This document shows, piece after piece, positions 1 to 6,912 of a stretch of DNA of 64,000 nt (within the stretch, counting starts at the first letter, position 1; every line of letters begins with the position of its first letter). This DNA comes from Murinocardiopsis flavida. Lineage in GTDB: Bacteria; Actinomycetota; Actinomycetes; Streptosporangiales; Streptosporangiaceae. Position numbers and translations under genes: made by a program. Below the pieces are notes generated by a model that saw nothing but the letters and a program-made list of their open reading frames with translations, was not told where the DNA came from and did not search any database. The stretch lies in assembly GCF_003014485.1 (NCBI RefSeq), contig NZ_PYGA01000001.1:310001-374000 (forward strand), given 5' to 3'.

Positions 1-734
1 ATGATGACCGGGCTGGTCCAGTCGTACTGGTTGCCGGCCCAACTGGTGAACAGCACGACGCAGGCGCTGGCAGCCGCCAGCAGGATGGTGCCGATGTAGT
101 CGAGCTTGGGTTTCGGGCCGGTGACCTTCGGCAGGTGCAGCACCACGGCGATGGTGAACAGCGCGATCAAGCCGAGCGGCAGGTTGATGTAGAAGATCCA
201 GCGCCAGTTGAGCTGGTCGGTGAACACGCCGCCGAGCAGCGGGCCCGCTACCGAGGAGAGCCCGAACACGCCGCCCATGAGGCCCATGTACTTGCCGCGC
301 TCGCGGGGCGAGACGAGGTCGCCGATGACGGCCTGCGCGCAGATCATGAGCCCGCCGCCGCCGATGCCCTGGATCGCGCGGAACAGGATGAGCTGCGTCA
401 TGTCCTGGGCGATGCCGCAGAGCATCGAACCGATCAGGAAGGTCACGATCGCGAACTGGAAGACCATTTTGCGGCCGAACAGGTCGCCGGCCTTGCCGTA
501 GATGGGCATGCCGATGGTCGCCGCGAGGATGTAGGCGGTGACCACCCAGGACAGGTGCTCCAGCCCGTGCAGCTCGCCGACGATGGTCGGCAGGGCCGTC
601 GACACGATGGTCTGGTCGAGGGCTGCCAGCAGCATCGCCAGCATGATGCCGACGAACACCCAGCCGAGCTGCCGCTTCGATAACGGTGCGGACGGTGTGG
701 GCGCGGGCGCGGATTCCGCGCTGGTGGAGGCCAT
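1..734 (-). CDS. MFS drug efflux transporter, DHA2/EmrB-QacA type (3' part outside window)
   Basis: Proton-driven multidrug exporter of the inner membrane. The frame opens at ATG (732-734) and runs off the left edge, so only about the first 244 residues are seen. After a Ser/Ala/Pro-rich start the first helix carries LAALDQTIVSTALPTI, the DHA2 (14-helix) signature; motif A appears as GKAGDLFGRK and motif C as SVAGPLLGGV, followed by NWRWIFYINLP, also typical of EmrB/QacA proteins. It lies 122 bp downstream of a tetR gene on the same strand, the usual arrangement for a drug pump and its repressor. Substrate cannot be told. Confidence 0.93.
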   Translation of the reverse strand, partial: MASTSAESAPAPTPSAPLSKRQLGWVFVGIMLAMLLAALDQTIVSTALPTIVGELHGLEHLSWVVTAYILAATIGMPIYGKAGDLFGRKMVFQFAIVTFLIGSMLCGIAQDMTQLILFRAIQGIGGGGLMICAQAVIGDLVSPRERGKYMGLMGGVFGLSSVAGPLLGGVFTDQLNWRWIFYINLPLGLIALFTIAVVLHLPKVTGPKPKLDYIGTILLAAASACVVLFTSWAGNQYDWTSPVI

Positions 735-856
735 GATCGGAGTGCTCCTGTGTCGTTCGGGCGGCGTGCCCTGGTTCGGCATGGTCGTCCCTGCCGCTGG
801 CGGGGTGGTGCTGGAGGCCGGGCGGTGCGGGCCGCCCTACCGGGGTTCCGTGCGGG

Positions 857-1465
857 TCAGAGCCCCTGCTTCAGCACGTCGAACGTCTCGTTGAGGATGC
901 TGTGCGCGTCCTGGGCGCCTTCGGTCGCGACCCACCTGCGCATGGCGAACCGGACAGCGGTGGTCGCGACGGCCGCGACGATCTGCGGGTGCAGCTCTTC
1001 GGGATCGGTGTGGTCGCGGGCGGCGATCGCCGTGACCAGTTCGCGCTCGGTCTCGTGGAAGACGGCCATGAACCGCGGCGCCAGCTGCGGTTCGCGCACG
1101 AACAGGCTCTTGCGCTGCCGCATCTCCTCGACGGAGGGGACGGCGTCGCCGGTCGGCACCGCCGAGGCGAGCAGCGCCTTCAGGTCGTCGATGCGGTCGC
1201 CGGTGGGCCCGCCCGCCGTGTAGACCGCGAGCGCCGCCGCTGTCGGGCGGGGCGGGCCGTCGCCGACGACGGCGTCCTCTTTGGACGGAAAGTAGTTGAA
1301 GAAGGTCCTGGTGGAGACTCCGGCCGCCGCGGCGATGTCCTCGACCGTGACGCTGTCCAACCCGTGTTCGACGGTCAGCCGGACGGCCGCGCGCAGCAGC
1401 GCCCGCCGCGTCTCGCGCTTCTTCCGCTCGCGCAGGCCGATCGGGTCCCCTGAAGTCATGGCCAT
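857..1465 (-). CDS. TetR-family transcriptional regulator
   Basis: About 202 residues, normal for TetR repressors. The N-terminal helix-turn-helix reads VEDIAAAAGVSTRTFFNYFPSKED, a classic TetR recognition helix; the rest is the variable ligand-binding domain. I chose ATG at 1463-1465 (MAMTSGD); ATG at 1457-1459 and a start five codons upstream (1478-1480) are also possible. The gene precedes the MFS exporter on the same strand and faces an ABC ATPase gene across a 282-bp gap, so it probably represses itself and the pump. The AT-rich symmetrical sequence directly upstream is the likely operator. Confidence 0.92.
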   Translation of the reverse strand: MAMTSGDPIGLRERKKRETRRALLRAAVRLTVEHGLDSVTVEDIAAAAGVSTRTFFNYFPSKEDAVVGDGPPRPTAAALAVYTAGGPTGDRIDDLKALLASAVPTGDAVPSVEEMRQRKSLFVREPQLAPRFMAVFHETERELVTAIAARDHTDPEELHPQIVAAVATTAVRFAMRRWVATEGAQDAHSILNETFDVLKQGL

Positions 1466-1505
1466 ATTTTTGCAGATCATGAAAAATTGCGCAACATGAA
1501 TTTTT
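1466..1505. promoter_or_regulatory. candidate TetR operator (AT-rich inverted repeats)
   Basis: Immediately upstream of tetR, in otherwise GC-rich DNA, ATTTTT (1466-1471), AAAAATT (1482-1488) and AATTTTT (1499-1505) alternate at 16-17 bp spacing, making overlapping inverted repeats, with TTGCGCAA (1487-1494) as a perfect 8-bp palindrome between. Position and symmetry suit autoregulation; binding is inferred. Confidence 0.5.
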
Positions 1506-1747
1506 GCGTGACATGCATCTCAGCTCGGACACCCGGCCTCCCCCGCCGTGCCGCTCCCCCGCGCAGACCGTGCCGGCGCGTTCCGGGACCACCTGCCCCG
1601 CCGCGCCCGGGGCTAACGGTGCCGACCGGCGCCCCCGCCGCGGCCGGACGGCGCGCCGCGCGAGTACGGTGGGCTGGTCACAGCCGCGCAGCGGCCTCCG
1701 GGCGCCGCCGCGCACGGTGGCCGACGACAGGGAGGGACGCACACCAC

Positions 1748-2599
1748 GTGACGGCACCGGACACAACGGCAGCGGACACGGCAGAGCCGTCCGGCCGCCC
1801 CGTCGTCGCCGCCGACGGGGTCGACCTCGTCCGCAACAGGCGCGCACTGCTCGACCAGGTGAGCATGGTGGTGCGCCCCGGCGAGCACTGGGCGCTGATC
1901 GGCCCCAACGGGGCGGGCAAGTCCACCCTCGTCTCCCTGCTCTCCGCACAGCAGCACCCCACCCGCGGCAGCGTCGAGGTACTCGGCCGCCTGCTGGGCC
2001 GCACGGACATGCGGGAGCTGCGCCGCCACATCGGGCACGTCAACCCCCGCCACGACCTGCGCTCGGCGCTGCCGGGGCGTGCGATCGTCCTCACCGGCGC
2101 AACGGGCAGCATAGAGATCCCGCCCCGCTGGGAGCCCAGCGCCGCGGAGTCGGAGCGGGCCGAGTACCTGATGGACCTGCTCGGCGTCACCGCGCAGCGC
2201 GACGCACTGTGGCCCACACTGTCGCAGGGCGAACGGGGCCGCATCCTCATCGCCCGCGCGCTCATGCCCACCCCGCGCCTGCTGCTGCTCGACGAACCCG
2301 CCACCGGCCTGGACGTCGCGGCCCGCGAGCAACTGCTGGCCAGTATCGACCAGCTCCGCCGCGAGCACCCCGGCCTGGCGACCGTCCTGGTGACCCACCA
2401 CCTGGAGGAGCTCCCCGAGAGCACCACCCACGCCATGCTGCTGCGGTCGGCCCAGGTGGTCGCCTCCGGCGCGGTGGGCGACGTGCTCACCACCAAGCTC
2501 GTGAGCACCTGCTTCGACCACCCCATCGAGATCGAGCGCAGGGACGGCCGGTGGAGTGCGCGCGCGGCCCGGACCGCGCCGGGGCCCGCCGGACTGTAG
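1748..2599 (+). CDS. ABC transporter ATP-binding protein, stand-alone
   Basis: 283 residues with one complete ABC ATPase domain: Walker A GPNGAGKST, signature LSQGERGR, Walker B LLLLDEPATGLD and an H-loop histidine in TVLVTHHLEEL. Start is GTG 1748, preceded by GGAGGG about 12 nt upstream; the open frame upstream of it is not protein-like. No permease or binding protein is adjacent, so it is either a ModF/YlmA-like lone ATPase or energises a transporter encoded elsewhere. The gene is convergent with the M23-like gene, with only 47 bp between stops, and divergent from tetR. Confidence 0.9.
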   Translation: MTAPDTTAADTAEPSGRPVVAADGVDLVRNRRALLDQVSMVVRPGEHWALIGPNGAGKSTLVSLLSAQQHPTRGSVEVLGRLLGRTDMRELRRHIGHVNPRHDLRSALPGRAIVLTGATGSIEIPPRWEPSAAESERAEYLMDLLGVTAQRDALWPTLSQGERGRILIARALMPTPRLLLLDEPATGLDVAAREQLLASIDQLRREHPGLATVLVTHHLEELPESTTHAMLLRSAQVVASGAVGDVLTTKLVSTCFDHPIEIERRDGRWSARAARTAPGPAGL

Positions 2600-2612
2600 C
2601 CGCGGCGGCCAC

Positions 2613-2674
2613 GGCTCAGGCCCGGAACGGCCGCCGGCTCTCCGGCTCAGACCCGGAATGGCCGCCAGCTCTCC
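2613..2674. repeat. 31-bp tandem duplication covering the 3' end of the M23-like gene
   Basis: Bases 2613-2643 and 2644-2674 are two adjacent 31-bp copies differing at three positions. The right copy contains the last codons and stop of the minus-strand M23-like gene (encoding ESWRPFRV then stop); the left copy lies just beyond the stop and would encode ESRRPFRA then stop. It is therefore a local duplication of a gene end. Confidence 0.85.
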
Positions 2675-3477
2675 GGTACTCCGTCGCGCAGGCGGCCGTC
2701 GACAGCGGCGCCGTCCCACCGGAACGGCAGCCCGGCGGCGAACAGCGGCCACCGGTGGTCCATGAGCTGGAAGTGGACGAGCGGTTCGGTCAGCGCGCCG
2801 GAGCTGCCGCACCGCGCCACCGGGTCCCCGGCGCGGACCGCCATGCCGGGGCTGACCACGGCCGAACCGCGCTTCAGGTGCGCGAGCAGCGCGTAGCCCG
2901 TGCCGTCCAGCTCGATGACCACGTGGTTGCCGAGCAGGCCCGCGGGGCCGCGCAGCTCGCGCAGCGAGGTCTCCGCGATCAGCCCCAGCAGCATCGGCCA
3001 GGAGTTGCGGCTCCGGTGGTCGCCCGACCGGTCGTGGACGCGGACGACCCTGCCGTCCGCGGGCGCGTACACGGGGGCGCCGAACCCGGGGAAGTCCTCG
3101 GGCGGCCGCGTCAGCGGCCGCCAACCGATGTCGGGCCGCTCCCGGCCCTCGTCCGCCGGGGGTTCGGCGACGAGCAGCAGCGCGTAGGTCTGGCCGTAGG
3201 CGTGCGTGCCCTGGCTGGGCACGCCGTCGGCAGGGCTGCCCAGCGCCATCCAGCGCCCGCGCACCGGCGGCGCCACCGTGCGCGGCTCCGCCGCCACGCG
3301 GCCCACCCGCAGGTACACGGCGAGACCGGGCAGGAACAGCAGGATGCGCGCCCACCACGGGAGCCCGGCCCACCCGCCCAGGACCAGCGCCAGCGTGCCG
3401 GCCCACATGAGCGGCATCCGCAACCGGGCGAGGACGACGGGCAGCCGCGGCGGCGGCGCGAGAACGGAGGCGGGCAT
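2647..3477 (-). CDS. membrane-anchored M23/LytM-like protein, active site degenerate
   Basis: 276 residues. Residues ~15-60 are hydrophobic, giving one or two membrane helices; the remainder resembles the beta-rich M23 (lysostaphin) fold, with PADGRVVRV, NHVVIELDG and a closing GSSGALTEPLVHFQLMD. M23 enzymes cut peptidoglycan cross-bridges using a zinc site built from H-x(3)-D and HxH. Here the first part reads THAYGQTYALL, without an Asp at the expected place, and the HxH position reads LVH, so the catalytic His appears lost while one zinc His remains. I infer a non-catalytic LytM factor rather than an active hydrolase. No partner gene is adjacent. Confidence 0.72.
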   Translation of the reverse strand: MPASVLAPPPRLPVVLARLRMPLMWAGTLALVLGGWAGLPWWARILLFLPGLAVYLRVGRVAAEPRTVAPPVRGRWMALGSPADGVPSQGTHAYGQTYALLLVAEPPADEGRERPDIGWRPLTRPPEDFPGFGAPVYAPADGRVVRVHDRSGDHRSRNSWPMLLGLIAETSLRELRGPAGLLGNHVVIELDGTGYALLAHLKRGSAVVSPGMAVRAGDPVARCGSSGALTEPLVHFQLMDHRWPLFAAGLPFRWDGAAVDGRLRDGVPESWRPFRV

Positions 3478-3761
3478 CCCCCAATGATGGCCGACCGCCC
3501 CAGCCCTGCCCCGCCCAGGTCCTGTGTCCCCTGGGCGGCCTTCTCGCCGGGCGGGTGCGGGTTGTCTTCGGTCAAGAGCAGCACCGAGGGCGGCGGAGGG
3601 CCGGGGCGGGCGATCGTATCCAGGGTCTCCGGGTGGGAAACAGCAGTACCAACGGCGGCGGGCGGCCGGGGCGGGCGGTCATCGGTGGCGCGGCGACGAA
3701 CCGCGTTCATCGGGACACGGCCGCGATGTCCGTTTCGGGTGGACTGTCGGCTTTTCCGGAA
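3478..3761. other. gene-free stretch left of the IS30 element
   Basis: No convincing gene. The left part holds one copy of the dispersed two-part repeat in minus orientation (3533-3664); the remainder up to the insertion sequence is unassigned. Confidence 0.6.
3533..3664 (-). repeat. dispersed two-part intergenic repeat, copy 1
   Basis: Read on the minus strand, an A half (GTTGGTACTGCTGTTTCCCA, then GGAGACC and a CGATCG-containing stretch) is followed by a B half (TCGGTGCTGCTCTTGACCGA, then AGACAACCCGCAC and GAGAAGGCCGCCC). The same order and close sequence recur at 5152-5285, 30501-30635 and 30651-30774. See the findings for discussion. Confidence 0.75.
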
Positions 3762-5095
3762 GCCTCCGTGAAGTATTTTCCACTCCACCACGGGTGGATT
3801 CAGCCGGTGGGTGCAACACCGGGTGGATCATCAGATTGGTCGTAGAGTAGCTTGCCGAGGACCTCGGCCGGTGTCCGCCAGGCGAAGCGTTTGCGGGGCC
3901 GGTTGTTGAGCTCGGCAGCGACCTGGTCGAGATAGCCCGGGCCCCACGTGGACAGGTCGGTGCCCTTGGGGAAGTACTGGCGCAGCAGCCCGTTGGTGTT
4001 CTCGTTGGAGCCGCGCTGCCAGGGTGAGTGCGGGTCGCAGAAGTAGATCGCCAGCCCGGTGGCCCGGGCAATGCGCAGGTGCCCGCTCATCTCACGGCCC
4101 TGGTCCCAGGTCAGCGAACGGCGCAGATGCCGGGGCAGTTCGCTCATCGTGGCGGTCATCGCTCGGGCGACCTGCGCGCTCCCGTGGCCGCGGGGCAGGT
4201 GAAGCAGCATCACGAAGCCGCTGGCGCGTTCGACCAGGGTGCCGATCGCCGAGGCCGATGCCACCGACCCGAGGATCAGATCGCCTTCCCAGTCGCCGGG
4301 CACGGCACGGTCCTCGACCTCCTCGGGCCGCTGGGCGATGTTGACCATGTCCGGGATCCGGCCGCGCCGCTCCTGGGGCTGCCGGCGCGGCTTGCGCAGG
4401 GCCCGGCCGGTGCGCAGGTGCCTGACCAGTTCGCGGTTCAACGCGCCGCGGCCCTGCACGTACACCGCCTGGTAGATCGTCTCGTGCGACACCCGCATCT
4501 CCCTATCACCGGGATAGTCCGCGCGGAGCCGGCCGGCGATCTGCTCCGGGCTGTGATTGTCCCGCAGCCGGTGCTGGACCGCGCGGCGCAGTCGCAGGTT
4601 CGCTGCCAGTTTCGCGGTCTTGGGCCGCCGGGCCCGCTCATCGGCGGCGGCCTGGGCCGTGGAGGCCCGGTAGCGGGGCCCGCGCCGCCGCGGGTCGGGC
4701 GGCGCCCGACGCAGCTCGCGACTGATCGTTGCCGGGTTGCGGCCCAGGCGGCGCGCGATCTCCCGGACGCCTGACTTCTGCGCCCGCAGCAGGGCGATGT
4801 CCTCGCGTTCGGCGAAGCTCAGCGACCGTTTGCCCGGGCCCGCAGTGGTTGATGGCATCACACCGCCACGATGGGCGAACCACTGCGTGCCGTGCCGGGG
4901 CGACACGCCCGCGGCTGCCGCGGAATCGGCGATGCTCTGCCCTTGCCTCAGCGCCCTCCAGAACTCGTACTCGCGCTCGACCGGCAGTCGGGGACGTCCA
5001 GAACGGGCACCCATCACAACACCCCTTCAACAGGCCGGTGTTGCACTCACCCTTTGAACCCGCCGCGCCCGTAGTGGAAAATACTTCACGGAGGC
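3762..5095 (-). mobile_element. IS30-family insertion sequence, apparently complete
   Basis: A 1334-bp element with one transposase gene. Its ends are perfect 23-bp inverted repeats at 3762-3784 and 5073-5095 (outer bases GCCTCCGTGAAG, inner TATTTTCCACT), and similarity resumes further inside around GTGCAACACCGG (left) and its complement (right). Size, single gene and end structure fit the IS30 family. I could not identify the 2-3 bp target duplication expected for this family. It sits between two inverted copies of an intergenic repeat and disrupts no gene I can recognise. Confidence 0.9.
3800..5014 (-). CDS. IS30-family transposase
   Basis: 404 residues, full length for the family. An N-terminal helix-turn-helix (SIADSAAAAGVSPRHGTQWF) is followed by the IS30 DNA-binding segment (FAEREDIALLRAQ, IARRLGRNPATISRELRR) and a DDE catalytic core: first Asp in GDWEGDLI, second in LTWDQG, Glu in QRGSNENTNGLLRQYFPKG. 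All three acidic residues are present with no frameshift, so the enzyme should be active. ATG 5014 is preceded by AAGGGGTG at suitable spacing; GTG 5017 directly before it is an alternative. Confidence 0.95.
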   Translation of the reverse strand: MGARSGRPRLPVEREYEFWRALRQGQSIADSAAAAGVSPRHGTQWFAHRGGVMPSTTAGPGKRSLSFAEREDIALLRAQKSGVREIARRLGRNPATISRELRRAPPDPRRRGPRYRASTAQAAADERARRPKTAKLAANLRLRRAVQHRLRDNHSPEQIAGRLRADYPGDREMRVSHETIYQAVYVQGRGALNRELVRHLRTGRALRKPRRQPQERRGRIPDMVNIAQRPEEVEDRAVPGDWEGDLILGSVASASAIGTLVERASGFVMLLHLPRGHGSAQVARAMTATMSELPRHLRRSLTWDQGREMSGHLRIARATGLAIYFCDPHSPWQRGSNENTNGLLRQYFPKGTDLSTWGPGYLDQVAAELNNRPRKRFAWRTPAEVLGKLLYDQSDDPPGVAPTG

Positions 5096-5151
5096 CGGTC
5101 GCTGGGGTGAATGAAGGCGCCGGCACCGTCCGGTCGACCGCCGACCGGGCC

Positions 5152-5285
5152 CCACCGCCACCTTTGGTGCCGCTTTTTCCACCGCACACCCAATGCACTC
5201 CCGCCAGGATCGGCTCCCCGCCGCCCTTGGTGCTGCTCTTGACCGAAGATCACCCGCATGCGGCACTGCGGCAAGGCCCCCGCCG
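5152..5285 (+). repeat. dispersed two-part intergenic repeat, copy 2
   Basis: Plus orientation: A half CCTTTGGTGCCGCTTTTTCC with CCGCCAGGATCGG, then B half CTTGGTGCTGCTCTTGACCG with AAGATCACCCGCATGCGGC and GGCAAGGCC. Together with copy 1 it brackets the IS30 element in inverted orientation. The bases between the element and copy 2, and from 5286 to the next gene at 5380, hold nothing I can assign. Confidence 0.75.
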
Positions 5286-5379
5286 GCGGGCCGAACCCGA
5301 AAAGCCGACGTGCAATTGAGTGAACACTCTCGTCAAGGTCGGCAGGGGCCCGACCCGCAAGCGCAACGAAGTACCACTT

Positions 5380-6000
5380 CTAGCGGACTTGGAGGGCGCT
5401 GAAGTGGTCCTCTCTGGTCATCCGCCACACGACCTCGACGCCGTCCTCGCCAGCGGTGACCGGGCTCTGCGGCGGGCTGCGGCGGGCGACCTCGGTGAAC
5501 GCGAGGCGCCGCGGGACTCCGCTGCTGGCGGCGTTGGCGCGGTCGTGCACGATGTCGACCCAGCGGACACCGGGGAGCTGGAACGCCGCGTCGACGACCG
5601 ACGCGGCGGCGAGGGTCGCCAGTCCGCGTCCGGTGGCATCGGGCCGCAGCCAGTACCCGACCTCGGCGCCGCGGTGCGCCTCGCCGGGGCCGCGGCCGGC
5701 GGCGGGGCTCCGGGCGAGCGAGACCGCCCCGAGGACGACGGACGGTTCGCGCGGGCCGCCGATGTCGCTGATGGCGTAGTCGAAGGACTCGCCGCGGTCC
5801 CACCTGCCGACGGCGTCGACCAGGAACGCCGCGGCGTGCCGGGGCCCGTAGCCGTCGACCCAGTGCAGCCACGGACGGAGATGGCGGGACGACTCACTGA
5901 CGGCGCGGTACAGCGCGTCGGCGTCGCGCACGCGCCACCGCCGCAGCACCGCGACGATGCCGCTTGCCCGGAGCGGTATGGATTCCGGAAGGCGGTCCAT
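5380..6000 (-). CDS. GNAT N-acetyltransferase, RimJ/RimL type
   Basis: 206 residues from ATG 5998-6000; an in-frame GTG at 6109-6111 would add 37 residues that do not look like part of the fold. The domain begins IPLRASGIVAVLRRWRVRDADALYRAVSESSRHLRPWLHW, typical of RimJ/RimL/YdaF acetyltransferases, and the acetyl-CoA motif A region reads GYWLRPDATGRGLATLA, followed by VDIVHDRANAASSGVPRRLAF. Acceptor unknown: such enzymes modify ribosomal protein N-termini, small amines or antibiotics. It stands alone between the repeat-flanked IS and small minus-strand genes. Confidence 0.88.
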   Translation of the reverse strand: MDRLPESIPLRASGIVAVLRRWRVRDADALYRAVSESSRHLRPWLHWVDGYGPRHAAAFLVDAVGRWDRGESFDYAISDIGGPREPSVVLGAVSLARSPAAGRGPGEAHRGAEVGYWLRPDATGRGLATLAAASVVDAAFQLPGVRWVDIVHDRANAASSGVPRRLAFTEVARRSPPQSPVTAGEDGVEVVWRMTREDHFSALQVR

Positions 6001-6129
6001 AACTGGATCGTCCCAGCGCACAGCCTGTTCGGCAAGGTGCACAAAAGGGCGCGACAGCACGGACCACCCGCCATTCGGGGCGATTCGCACGCGCCGCACC
6101 GGTGAGAGCACCGGAGCGGCCGGAGCCGG

Positions 6130-6348
6130 TCAGTTGCGGCGCCCGCCGCTTCTCAGCAGTCGGCGCAGGGTTCCCACGATGCCGCGGCCCCCGTGCGGGG
6201 CGCCGCGGCCCGGACGGCGCGGCGGCCCGCCGACAGGACGGCGGGGACGGCGGGGCGGCCCGCCGTACGGACGGCGGCCGGGACGGTGCGCCCTGCCGCC
6301 TCTGAGCGAGCGCAGGACCTGGCCGACGATGCGGTCGAGGGCGGACAT
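6130..6348 (-). CDS. small Arg/Gly/Pro-rich basic protein, unrecognised
   Basis: 72 residues starting MSALDRIVGQVLRSLRGG, with a good ribosome site (GGAAGG, 6 nt before ATG at 6346-6348). The middle is low complexity (repeated GGPPRRP) and the end is basic (IVGTLRRLLRSGGRRN). The first 17 residues resemble the start of the next gene upstream (MANWQRLLRQVLGFVRK), so the two may be diverged relatives, or a shared amphipathic helix placed on different tails. I do not know its function. The pair lies between an acetyltransferase gene and mgtE, all on the minus strand. Confidence 0.6.
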   Translation of the reverse strand: MSALDRIVGQVLRSLRGGRAHRPGRRPYGGPPRRPRRPVGGPPRRPGRGAPHGGRGIVGTLRRLLRSGGRRN

Positions 6349-6477
6349 CGCGTTCCTTCCGGTTGAGGGGCGATCGTGTGCCCACTGCCCCGTTCGCGGC
6401 GACCTACGCGTCGGAGCCCGCCCGGCGCCCCGGGCGTGCACCGGTGCCGGTGGGCCTGGGGCACGCGGCGGCGGCGC

Positions 6478-6741
6478 CTAACGGCGGTCGTCGTAGCCGT
6501 CGGGCCGGTGCTTCGGCGGGCCCCCGCCGTACCCGCCGCGGTCGTGGCGCCGATCGCGGCCGCCCTGCCTGCCGAGGTACTTCGCCGCCATGCCGGTGGC
6601 CTTGTCGATGTGGCGGTCGTACTTGCCGCCGGTGCGCCGCTTGACGGTCTCGCCCGCGGTGCGCAGGTGCCGGTTCGCCTTGTCGGGGTTCTTCCGGACG
6701 AAGCCCAGTACCTGCCGGAGCAGGCGCTGCCAATTCGCCAT
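6478..6741 (-). CDS. MT0933/Rv0909-like antitoxin family protein
   Basis: 87 residues. The core VRKNPDKANRHLRTAGETVKRRTGGKYDRHIDKATGMAAKYLG matches the small Lys/Asp-rich repeat fold of the MT0933 antitoxin family (Rv0909 of M. tuberculosis), in which K-N-P-D-K and GGKYDxxIDK are hallmark stretches. A Gly/Asp/Arg-rich tail follows. In Rv0909/Rv0910 pairs the toxin is a START-like protein; none is adjacent here. Start ATG 6739-6741 has GAGGTGAGAG upstream. Either an orphan antitoxin, or a domain used for another purpose; many actinomycetes carry several such proteins without toxins. Confidence 0.72.
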   Translation of the reverse strand: MANWQRLLRQVLGFVRKNPDKANRHLRTAGETVKRRTGGKYDRHIDKATGMAAKYLGRQGGRDRRHDRGGYGGGPPKHRPDGYDDRR

Positions 6742-6912
6742 GGTGCTCTCACCTCGTGTGGTGTCCGGACGGGGCGGCCGCAGGGGGCCGCCCCGACGCG
6801 ATATGTCGCGTCACCACCGAGAGTAGGCAGTCTTGCCTTAACGGGGAGTTAAATACCGCAGTGTGTCGGGACGGAATCGGCGGCAGCGCCGCGGGCCCGC
6901 TCCCCTACCGCC

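Noticed and set aside
3111-3850. Coding frames across the repeat copies with shared peptide stretches such as LLLT-DHPHAARRQG
   Set aside because: Differences among copies fall on all codon positions, there are no convincing ribosome sites, and frames on both strands look equally open.
3762-5095. Target-site duplication of the IS30 element
   Set aside because: Bases next to the two ends (GAA on the left, CGG on the right) do not match; true ends may differ from the 23-bp repeat by a base or two.
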